In this document: piece by piece, positions 5,964 through 12,480 of the stretch
Layout: the number at the start of each line of letters is the position of its first letter
Position numbering within the stretch: the stretch's first letter is position 1
Source: Candidatus Colimorpha enterica
GTDB taxonomy: Bacteria; Bacillota; Clostridia; Oscillospirales; CAG-272
Direction: 5' to 3'
Assembly: GCA_000433515.1 (NCBI GenBank)
Contig: FR891086.1
Coordinates: forward strand, 17,570 to 30,383
Length of the DNA: 12,814 bases
Made by a program: the position numbers and the translations under genes
Notes under the pieces: model-generated
Told to the model about the DNA's origin: nothing
The model's input: only the letters and a program-made list of their open reading frames with translations
Databases searched by the model: none

Positions 5964-5977
5964 TGAAACGCGTTTCA
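5964..5977. promoter_or_regulatory. 14-bp perfect palindrome, possible operator
   Basis: TGAAACGCGTTTCA is a perfect dyad overlapping the stop codon of the carrier gene and lying 9 nt upstream of the rex -35 box. It looks like a LacI/CcpA-family half-site pair, but the centre is GC rather than the CG of a standard cre site. No U-run follows, so it is not a terminator. Its role is unproven. Confidence 0.35.
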
Positions 5978-7168
5978 GAACATCAGAAGCAGCTTTGATG
6001 CAAGAACGACCATGACAAGCGCGATCGGATAGGTTGCCGCATATGCCGAGGCAACGTCGCCGGTTCCCGCGGTCGCGATAAGTGCGCCGAGAGCCGGTGT
6101 ACTCGTCATACCGCCGGTGATCGAACCGAGGTTGTTGAATATGCTGAGTCTGAAAACGTACTTTGCAAGGATAAATCCGATAACCATCGGAACGATCGTG
6201 AGAACCGCGCCGTAAAGGAAGTACGACAGCTTTACGTTAGTCACAAAGTTGACGCCGCCCGGCACGCCCGCACCGATAAGGAACAGGACAAGTCCCAGCT
6301 CGCGGAGGAAGTCAAGCGTATCCTTTGAAATGCGGCAGTCGATGGGACCGACGTGTCCGAAATGTCCGACGATAAGTCCTGCGACCAGCGTCCCGCCGGA
6401 GGTTCCGAGCGAGAAGTTGATTCCGGGGATCTTTATCGAACCGATAATGCATCCGATCGTTATCGCAAAGACGAACGGGAAAAATCCGAGCGGCTCAAGC
6501 GAGTGGAGCTTTGCCTTGATAGGCTTGATCTCGACCTTATTTGCGGCGACAAAGTTTTCTCTTTCCTTCTTGATATCGACCCTGAGGAGTCTCGGGATTA
6601 TCTGCACAAACAGAACAACGCCGAGAACGCCGAAGAGATACGCGATACCGTATCCTGCGGTAAGAGCCGCTTCATCGGCGGCGACCTCCTTGGCAGACGA
6701 AAGACCCGGTGTGCTGGTAAGAGCGCCGGTCATAAGTCCGACCGCCATCGACGGGGAAAGTCCCTTGTCGATAAGTATGAACGCATAGGTGGCTGCCGCA
6801 CCGACGGCGATGATTATAACCCCGAGAAGGATGTACGACAGGGATTTCTTATTGAAGGTTCTGAAAAATTTCGGTCCCGCGATAAGCCCGACGGCAGTGA
6901 CGAACATTGCCGTTCCGAGATTTGAAACAAGGCTGAAATTCGCCTTTATGCTGTCGCTGAACAGGAAGATCGTCCTGCTGCCCATTGTGAAGTCCGGGAC
7001 ATAGTGCGCAAGGATTCCGTAAGCAAGCGCGGCAAGAAGAACTCCCGCGGTTCCGAGCGATATTCCCTTGATGCTGACGCTTCCGACAAGATAGCCGACC
7101 GTGGCTATCGCGAAAATTATGAAGATCATGGACAGGATCGAGCCTGTCACACCGGCTAAGTATTCCAT
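5975..7168 (-). CDS. AspT/YidE/YbjL-family carrier, possible succinate exporter
   Basis: This is an integral membrane carrier of the aspartate:alanine exchanger family, which includes AspT and the corynebacterial succinate exporter SucE. It has about 10-11 hydrophobic segments and the family's internal duplication: GLMTGALTSTPGL (144-156) matches GSITGGMTSTPAL (348-360), and SLGTAG (37-42) matches SLGTSG (253-258). The central loop (about 196-228) is only some 33 residues, whereas AspT and SucE carry two RCK_C (TrkA-C) domains there, so this form is about 140 residues shorter than usual. I chose the ATG at 7166-7168 (397 residues). A longer reading to 7303 adds a polar stretch with no family match and crosses a hairpin. 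Succinate export is inferred from the fumarate reductase genes upstream. Confidence 0.82.
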   Translation of the reverse strand: MEYLAGVTGSILSMIFIIFAIATVGYLVGSVSIKGISLGTAGVLLAALAYGILAHYVPDFTMGSRTIFLFSDSIKANFSLVSNLGTAMFVTAVGLIAGPKFFRTFNKKSLSYILLGVIIIAVGAAATYAFILIDKGLSPSMAVGLMTGALTSTPGLSSAKEVAADEAALTAGYGIAYLFGVLGVVLFVQIIPRLLRVDIKKERENFVAANKVEIKPIKAKLHSLEPLGFFPFVFAITIGCIIGSIKIPGINFSLGTSGGTLVAGLIVGHFGHVGPIDCRISKDTLDFLRELGLVLFLIGAGVPGGVNFVTNVKLSYFLYGAVLTIVPMVIGFILAKYVFRLSIFNNLGSITGGMTSTPALGALIATAGTGDVASAYAATYPIALVMVVLASKLLLMF

Positions 7169-7226
7169 TCTGAAAATGCCTTTCTTTGATTGCGCGGAAA
7201 GATCGCCGAAGACGAAAATTCCGATT

Positions 7227-7254
7227 ACCGGAGCCGTAAAACAACGGCTCCGGT
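7227..7254 (-). other. 10-bp hairpin between the flavoprotein and carrier genes
   Basis: ACCGGAGCCG (7227-7236) pairs perfectly with CGGCTCCGGT (7245-7254) around 8 nt. On the minus strand it is followed by AATCGGAATTTTCG, which has only a short U-run 6 nt later. It is at best a weak terminator. It may reduce or process transcription into the carrier gene. The 149-nt gap has no promoter that I can recognise. Confidence 0.6.
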
Positions 7255-7317
7255 ATTGCCTTTGATGCCACGGTATGCCTCGCGGAGGTTTCTGTGCGGC
7301 CACCGTATGAGGTCGGC

Positions 7318-8934
7318 TTATTTCGCCTCGAACCTCGGGTTTCCGTGGGTGTACGTCGGAAGGAGCTTCGGAGAGACAGCATCGGTAACGATGCCGGCTT
7401 CCTTCATCTCGGCTGCAAAGCGGTTGATATGCTCAAGGGTGAGCTTTCCGGTCACAACGTCCCTGCAGTGAGCCGACGCCGCCTTGCCCGCATCGCGTCC
7501 GAAGACGATGATGTCAAGCAGAGAGTTGCCCATAAGACGGTTTCTGCCGTGGATTCCGCCGACAGCCTCGCCCGCGACATAGAGATTCTCAATGTTGGTC
7601 GTCATGCAGTCGGGACGGATGTCAAGACCGCCGTTCTGATAGTGGAGCGTCGGGTAAACAAGTATCGGCTCCTTGCGGATATCGATTCCGTACTTTGCGA
7701 ACATACGCATCATAGCCGGGATTCTCTTCTCGATGGTTCCCTCGCCGTTCTTGAGCTCGATCATAGGAGTGTCAAGCCATACGCCGATACCGTCGTCGGT
7801 GTGAACGCCCTTGTTTCTGTCAGAGCACTCGCGGATTATCGAAGCCGCCGCGACGTCTCTTGTCTCAAGCGGATGCATGAACGCCTCGCCGTCACAGTTG
7901 ATCAGCTTTGCGCCGATGGAACGCACCTTCTCGGTGACAAGCGCTCCGAATATCTGCTCGGGATAAGCTGCACCGGTCGGATGATACTGAAGGGTATCCG
8001 CATAGAGCAGCTTTGCTCCGACACGGTAGCCGAGGACAAGTCCGTCAGCCGTTGCGCCGTAGTGATTGGAGGTCGGGAAGCCCTGATAGTGAAGCCTTCC
8101 CGCACCGCCGGTAGCGATAATAACGGTCTTTGCACGGGCGACAAGGAGTTCCTTTGTCTCCATGTTCATAAGGACAGCACCCGCGGCTCTGCCGTTTTCG
8201 TCAAGGATAAGCTCAACTGCCGCCGTGAAATCAACGACCGGAATTCCGCGGTTGAGTACCTCGTCGCGGAGGGTGCGCATGATCTCGGCGCCGGAATAGT
8301 CCTTTGCCGCGTGCATTCTCTTTCTTGAGGTGCCGCCGCCGTGGGTGGTGATCATTGTTCCGTCGGGAGCCTTGTCGAACTCGACTCCCAGCCCGCTCAG
8401 CCACTTTATGGCATCGGGAGCCTCGGTGACCAGCTTGCAGAGCAGCTCCGGCTTTGCGGCAAAATGTCCGCCGCCGAAGGCGTCAAGGTAGTGTATGGCA
8501 GGAGAATCGTTCGGCTTGTCTGCCGCCTGGATTCCGCCCTCTGCCATCATGGTGTTCGCGTCTCCGATACGGAGCTTTGTGACGATCATGACGTTCGCGC
8601 CGCCGTTGTGAGCCTCGATAGCCGCAGACGAACCCGCGCCGCCGCCTCCGATGACAAGCACGTCGACATCGTAATCGATCCTGTCAAGGTCAACGTCCTC
8701 CGGCTTTATCCTGCTGTTTGCCTGAAGCAGAGCGGCAAGCTCGGCCGGGACCTTTTCGCCCTTGTTTGCGCCGATCTCAAGCACCGAGAACTCGTTCTGC
8801 TTGTAATCGGGGTGATACGTGGCAAGGAGGGCGTCCTTCTCGTCAGCGGTCATTCTTCTCGGCTCAAGAGCAGCGTTTTCGGCTCTCTTTGCCGCGACCT
8901 TTTTCATTGATTCGAGCATTTCGTTGTTATACAT
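7318..8934 (-). CDS. fumarate reductase-like flavoprotein subunit (FrdA/TfrA type)
   Basis: This is an FAD-dependent catalytic subunit that probably reduces fumarate to succinate in the cytoplasm. Of 538 residues, the FAD-binding fold starts only at about 90 with VLVIGGGGAG (92-101). The active-site set of the SDH/fumarate reductase family is present: H318 (QYHPT), E335 and R338 (TEKVRS), H431 (LHYQNGG) and R465 (NRLMGNSL). The histidine that binds FAD covalently in FrdA/SdhA (SHTVAAEGG) is replaced by N127 (ANTMMAEGG), so FAD should be non-covalent. Two oddities are a conserved-looking 85-residue N-terminal extension and a C-terminus ending about 70 residues after NRLMGNS, lacking most of the usual helical domain. 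The ATG follows AAGGAG. It is 13 nt from the FrdB-like gene. Another enoate substrate is possible. Confidence 0.85.
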   Translation of the reverse strand: MYNNEMLESMKKVAAKRAENAALEPRRMTADEKDALLATYHPDYKQNEFSVLEIGANKGEKVPAELAALLQANSRIKPEDVDLDRIDYDVDVLVIGGGGAGSSAAIEAHNGGANVMIVTKLRIGDANTMMAEGGIQAADKPNDSPAIHYLDAFGGGHFAAKPELLCKLVTEAPDAIKWLSGLGVEFDKAPDGTMITTHGGGTSRKRMHAAKDYSGAEIMRTLRDEVLNRGIPVVDFTAAVELILDENGRAAGAVLMNMETKELLVARAKTVIIATGGAGRLHYQGFPTSNHYGATADGLVLGYRVGAKLLYADTLQYHPTGAAYPEQIFGALVTEKVRSIGAKLINCDGEAFMHPLETRDVAAASIIRECSDRNKGVHTDDGIGVWLDTPMIELKNGEGTIEKRIPAMMRMFAKYGIDIRKEPILVYPTLHYQNGGLDIRPDCMTTNIENLYVAGEAVGGIHGRNRLMGNSLLDIIVFGRDAGKAASAHCRDVVTGKLTLEHINRFAAEMKEAGIVTDAVSPKLLPTYTHGNPRFEAK

Positions 8935-8947
8935 CGTCGGCTACTCC

Positions 8948-9622
8948 TTACTTTTCGATATCGCGGTTGTTGTAAAGCTCTTTGATCTCCGCGATCGGCT
9001 TCTGCATAAGTCCCTCAAGAAGCTCCCTGAAGTCGCCGTTTTCGATCTCTCTCACGCGGTTTTCAAGGTGTTCGCAGGCGGGAGCAAGATACCTGCCGTT
9101 GAGACGCCTTGCAAGAAGCGCGACCTGCGGATGGGAGATGCCGGCGGGACAGCGCGACGAGCATACGCCGCACATGACGCAGTCGAACGATTCCTCCGCG
9201 CACTTCTCATATTCGCCCCTCTGGGCATAGGCTATGTACTGCATGACATTCAGCCCCTGAGTGCACGCCTTTGTGCAGGCATTGCATCCGACGCAGGAGT
9301 ATATCTCCGGGTAGAGCTGCATCATTATCTGCTCGGTCGGCTTTATTTTTTCTATGTCGTAGACCTGCTTTATCAGCGGGAAGAACGGAAGGGTCGCGAT
9401 ATACATATTGTCCTCGACCTTCGTCTGGCAGGCGAGGCAGACCTTAAGCTCTCTGTCTCCCCTGACCCTGTATATCGTCGCGCAGGCACCGCAGAATCCG
9501 TTTCTGCATCCGCAGCCGCGGATGAGCTGGTAGCCGGCGTACTCCATAGCCCCCATTATCGTAAGATTGGAGGGCACCTCGTACTTCTTGCCGTAGAGGT
9601 AAATGCTTACCATGTTATCCAT
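8948..9622 (-). CDS. fumarate reductase-like iron-sulfur subunit (FrdB/TfrB-N type)
   Basis: This electron-transfer subunit is the partner of the flavoprotein encoded next. In 224 residues it has an N-terminal plant-ferredoxin-like domain with a 2Fe-2S motif C39-x4-C44-x2-C47-x14-C62. Two full 4Fe-4S motifs follow: C110-x2-C113-x2-C116-x3-C120 and C148-x2-C151-x2-C154-x3-C158P. Classical FrdB/SdhB carries 2Fe-2S, 4Fe-4S and 3Fe-4S clusters. Here the last site has the complete four-Cys pattern. There is no HdrB-type CCG domain, unlike TfrB of methanogens. No membrane-anchor gene (FrdC/D) follows, so the enzyme should be soluble and take electrons from iron-sulfur partners, not quinol. The ATG has an AAGGAG site. 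The gap to the upstream reductase gene is 32 nt. Confidence 0.88.
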   Translation of the reverse strand: MDNMVSIYLYGKKYEVPSNLTIMGAMEYAGYQLIRGCGCRNGFCGACATIYRVRGDRELKVCLACQTKVEDNMYIATLPFFPLIKQVYDIEKIKPTEQIMMQLYPEIYSCVGCNACTKACTQGLNVMQYIAYAQRGEYEKCAEESFDCVMCGVCSSRCPAGISHPQVALLARRLNGRYLAPACEHLENRVREIENGDFRELLEGLMQKPIAEIKELYNNRDIEK

Positions 9623-9654
9623 TGTGTTTTCTCCTTATTCAAACGGTGTGAGTA

Positions 9655-10482
9655 TCAGTATTCGTCCGGAAGCTCTCCGAGTTTGTCGAACCTGAACACG
9701 GGTCCGTCCTTGCAGACGTATTTGTTTCCGATGTTGCAGCGTCCGCACTTGCCGACACCGCACTTCATGCGCAGCTCCATTGTGGTATAGACCTGCGTGT
9801 CGCTGAAGCCCAGCTCCTTGAGCCCGGCAAGAGTGAACTTTATCATTATCGGAGGACCGCACATAAGCACCGTCTTCGATACATCGGGGTTAAGCTCCTT
9901 TACATAGTTGGGAACGAAGCCGACATGACCGTCCCAGCCCTCCTGCTCACGGTCTATTGTAAGGTATACGTTTATTCCGTCCTCCCTGCACCACTCGTCG
10001 GTTATCTCCTGATAGTCGACAAGATCGTCCTTTGAACGCGAGCCGTAAACTATGTCGATGGTTCCGTAATTCTCACGGTAGTGACGGCAGTAGTTTATAA
10101 CGGAGCGCAGGGGTGCAAGACCGATACCACCGGCTATGAAGAGCAGATCCTTGCCCTTCAGCTCGGTTTCGACCGGAAATCCGTTTCCGTAAGGTCCCCT
10201 TACCGTTACCTGCTGTCCCGGCTCAATGGCATGAAGCCAGTCGGTGACGCATCCGCACTTCTTTATGCTGAATTCCATAAACTCCGTATTTGTGGGGGAG
10301 GAGGTTATCGAGAAGAGCGCTTCTCCGACGCCGGGCATCGAGATCATGGCGCACTGACCGGGCATATGGTCAAACGGCTTTTTCCCCTCCGGGGTAAGGA
10401 TCCTGAATGTCTTGACATCCGGTGTGTCCTTCATTATGTCAGTGACAACGACAACCTGCGGAATAAGTGTTTCGCTGTTCAT
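9655..10482 (-). CDS. FAD/NAD(P)-binding reductase subunit with 2Fe-2S (FlxA/AsrB/HydG-like)
   Basis: This is a ferredoxin-NADP reductase-type subunit that probably oxidises NADH and passes electrons to iron-sulfur partners. The 275 residues show a beta-barrel flavin domain with ALFSITSSP (55-63) in the place of the RxYS FAD motif, and RGPYGNGFP (95-103). The nucleotide domain has GGIGLAPLRS (118-127) and CGPP (208-211). A C-terminal 2Fe-2S site has C241, C246, C249 and C257 (MKCGVGKCGRCNIG). The same architecture occurs in FlxA, anaerobic sulfite reductase subunit B and the gamma subunit of soluble hydrogenases. Its ATG overlaps the upstream stop (ATGA, 10479-10482) with GGGAGG before it, showing coupled translation. 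The choice of NADH over NADPH is inferred, not visible. Confidence 0.9.
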   Translation of the reverse strand: MNSETLIPQVVVVTDIMKDTPDVKTFRILTPEGKKPFDHMPGQCAMISMPGVGEALFSITSSPTNTEFMEFSIKKCGCVTDWLHAIEPGQQVTVRGPYGNGFPVETELKGKDLLFIAGGIGLAPLRSVINYCRHYRENYGTIDIVYGSRSKDDLVDYQEITDEWCREDGINVYLTIDREQEGWDGHVGFVPNYVKELNPDVSKTVLMCGPPIMIKFTLAGLKELGFSDTQVYTTMELRMKCGVGKCGRCNIGNKYVCKDGPVFRFDKLGELPDEY

Positions 10483-11504
10483 TTCTTACCTCCCGAAAGA
10501 CTTTTCATGACCTTGACGATATTCATGGATATCGGACATTTCGACAGGCATCTGCCGCATCCGACGCATCCGAACTCGCCGTTGTTGTTGGCGGGGAAAT
10601 AGACAAGCTTGTGCATGAATCTCTGCCTGAATCTCTCAAGCTGAGTGGGTCTCGGCTGTCCTGCCGACATCTTTGTGAAATCGGAGTACATACAGCTGTC
10701 CCAGCATCTGAATCTCTTTATCCCGTGGCCGGTATCGAAATCGCGGATATCATAGCACTGGCAGGTCGGGCAGACAAAGGTGCAGGTTCCGCAGCCGAGG
10801 CAGGCTTCCGAAAGCTCGCCCCACTTATCGGATTTGAACAGCTCCATCATCCTGTCGCCGCCGAAGCCGTCTGTCGTAAGACCGGAGAGCGGCATCTTCT
10901 TGACAGTCTCGCGGATCCCGTTTTTCAGTTCTTCAACCGAATCGTCCGCACATTCCTCAAGCAGGCTCTTTACCGACTCAATGAAGGCATTGCCCTTGCC
11001 GGTGATCGGCCTGAAGTAGTAGTAACCGCCGAAATCGTAAGCCTCAACGTCCCCTCCGGGAGCCGCGCAGTCGATCCCGAAGGTCCCGCAGAAGCAGGTC
11101 TCCTCCGGCGCATTGCAGGCAAGGGAGATTATCGTCCCGTGCTCGCGGCGGTTTTTGTAATATGAATCGACAGGCTCCGCAAGAAAGACCTTGTCAAGTA
11201 TCGAAAAGCTCCTCACATCGCAGGCACGGACTCCGAATATCACGAAATCCTCCGCCTCTGTCCTTATGTCGATGACCTCTATGTTCCTGCCGTCGGTTCT
11301 GAAGTCGACGAGGTTTTCGGTCTGGGGGAAGAAGAAGTCCTTCGCGCTCCGCACCGTATTGTGAGCCTCCGTCAGCTTCATTCCCTCCTTCCACGGCATG
11401 AACTGAGCGGTTCCGGCTGTCGTATCGGTCGGAATATAGAGCTTGCTCTTTGACGCTGCGGCGGAGAAAAGGCTGTCTATACTGCTTTCTTTGATCCTGT
11501 ACAT
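10479..11504 (-). CDS. 4Fe-4S dicluster subunit (FlxB/AsrA/HydB-like)
   Basis: This electron-wire subunit belongs to the family of soluble hydrogenase beta subunit and sulfite reductase subunit A. The 341 residues contain an N-terminal domain with GVRACDVRSFSILDK (91-105) and a Cys cluster C130...C137-x-C139. Two ferredoxin-type 4Fe-4S motifs follow: C235-x2-C238-x2-C241-x3-C245P and C313-x2-C316-x2-C319-x3-C323P, with extra C248, C250, C267 and C271 between them. I chose the ATG at 11502-11504, which leaves one base after the stop of the upstream gene and follows a GAGGAG site. A reading from TTG at 11543 would overlap that gene by 38 nt. It likely passes electrons from the FAD/NAD subunit to the rest of the complex. 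Confidence 0.88.
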   Translation of the reverse strand: MYRIKESSIDSLFSAAASKSKLYIPTDTTAGTAQFMPWKEGMKLTEAHNTVRSAKDFFFPQTENLVDFRTDGRNIEVIDIRTEAEDFVIFGVRACDVRSFSILDKVFLAEPVDSYYKNRREHGTIISLACNAPEETCFCGTFGIDCAAPGGDVEAYDFGGYYYFRPITGKGNAFIESVKSLLEECADDSVEELKNGIRETVKKMPLSGLTTDGFGGDRMMELFKSDKWGELSEACLGCGTCTFVCPTCQCYDIRDFDTGHGIKRFRCWDSCMYSDFTKMSAGQPRPTQLERFRQRFMHKLVYFPANNNGEFGCVGCGRCLSKCPISMNIVKVMKSLSGGKK

Positions 11505-11505
11505 A

Positions 11506-12480
11506 TCACTTCTCTCCTCTCGTGTAAACGATGCCCGGCTCAACGTCGCCGGTGGTGTAGTCGGTAAGCGGAGGGCGCTCGTCGGGATTCTCTCCTGCCT
11601 GATACTCGCCGTAGAACTCGTTTATGTCCTTTATGAACTTTCTGTTGAGCAGATGAAGCGGTATCTTCTGCGGGCAGACTCTCGAGCATTCGCCGCAGTC
11701 GGTACAGCGTCCGGCAACGTGGAAGGCTCTTATGATGTGGAACATATTCTCCTCAAACGAGTCGGCAGCCGCCTTCTGGGCGATACCGGAGGCATCGTTG
11801 TCGAATACGCACTTTTCGCAGGTGCAGGCGGGACATACGTTCCGGCAGGCATTGCAGCGGATACATCTTGAAAGCTCGCCCCTCCAGAATTCATATCTTT
11901 CCCCGGGAGTCATGGCCTCAAGCTTCTTCACCGTGCCGAATCTGTCGCAGTCGGCAACGACCTCGCCCTCTTCACCGATGATCTCGTCATAGATCGCGTG
12001 CTTCTTTGTTTTGCAGGAAGCGCATTTTTCAAGCATGACCTCGTGAAGCGGGATGTACTTATCCCCGTAAACGGCACTTATGTGAAGGGTTCCGTTCTCC
12101 TCGGAGATCCCGGTCACACCCTTTACACCCCGTTCCTTTATCCTGTCGATATCCGCCTTGCCGAAGCATTCGACCGCAACGGCATAGACGCTCTCTCTCT
12201 TGACCCTGTGCTCCTTGAGAAGCTGGGCAAAGCTGTAAGAGTCACACGGCTTGAGGAACACAAGCGTAACTCCCGGCTTCCTTGCCTCTTTGACAAGGTA
12301 CTTGGAGAGATTGTTTCCGCAGAACGCGGTGTATACAAAATCGTTTTCGATCTCTTCGGCAGTCTCAAAGACGGCAGGAGTTACGTCATAGACGAAATCG
12401 CCGGTCTTCCAGCCGATAACGCGGTTGACCTTTCCCCCGGAAAGCAGCTCCGCCGCGCGCTTTTTCATCATTTCCTGCAT
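11506..12480 (-). CDS. 4Fe-4S dicluster subunit (FlxC-like)
   Basis: This is a second iron-sulfur subunit of the operon, 324 residues. The N-terminal half resembles the FrhB/HydB-type domain, with TAFCGNNLSKYL (51-62) and LVFLKPCDSYSFAQL (73-87), then CASCK (153-157). Two 4Fe-4S motifs lie in the second half: C206-x2-C209-x2-C212-x3-C216P and C259-x2-C262-x2-C265-x3-C269P. The first is followed by further Cys (C219, C221, C224). It is a distant relative of the next gene's product, as are the paired iron-sulfur proteins of FlxABCD. The assignment to FlxB or FlxC by letter is approximate. The ATG at 12478-12480 has GGAGG 7 nt upstream and lies inside the end of the MvhD-like gene (13-nt overlap). 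Confidence 0.85.
   Translation of the reverse strand: MQEMMKKRAAELLSGGKVNRVIGWKTGDFVYDVTPAVFETAEEIENDFVYTAFCGNNLSKYLVKEARKPGVTLVFLKPCDSYSFAQLLKEHRVKRESVYAVAVECFGKADIDRIKERGVKGVTGISEENGTLHISAVYGDKYIPLHEVMLEKCASCKTKKHAIYDEIIGEEGEVVADCDRFGTVKKLEAMTPGERYEFWRGELSRCIRCNACRNVCPACTCEKCVFDNDASGIAQKAAADSFEENMFHIIRAFHVAGRCTDCGECSRVCPQKIPLHLLNRKFIKDINEFYGEYQAGENPDERPPLTDYTTGDVEPGIVYTRGEK

Noticed and set aside
5889..5974. Rex operator in the rex promoter region
   Set aside because: No TTGTTA-N6-TAACAA-like inverted repeat is present; the AT-rich stretch at 5920-5933 is the -10 region, and TTGTCAA is part of the -35 box.
5964..5977. CcpA cre site
   Set aside because: The palindrome has the TG...CA ends but its two central bases are GC, where the cre consensus needs CG.
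7169..7303. 45-residue N-terminal extension of the AspT-family carrier
   Set aside because: The extra residues are polar and Arg-rich, match nothing in the family and run through a strong hairpin. The ATG at 7168 starts right before the first membrane segment.
7294..8328. 344-codon open frame on the plus strand opposite the flavoprotein gene
   Set aside because: The product is Arg/Asp/Val-rich with no recognisable domain. The opposite strand encodes a clear FAD enzyme with catalytic residues.
7318..8934. L-aspartate oxidase (NadB) or adenylylsulfate reductase alpha subunit
   Set aside because: The family fold is shared, but the operon has an FrdB-like partner with 2Fe-2S plus two 4Fe-4S clusters, no nadA/nadC and no aprB or sat. 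The catalytic set fits fumarate reductase best, although NadB also shares these residues.
8948..9622. TfrB fusion with an HdrB-type CCG domain
   Set aside because: The protein ends at 224 residues without any CCG motif, so no heterodisulfide site is encoded here.
11505..11543. TTG start at 11543 for the FlxB-like gene
   Set aside because: It would overlap the upstream gene by 38 nt, and the ATG at 11504 has a good ribosome site and a 1-nt junction.
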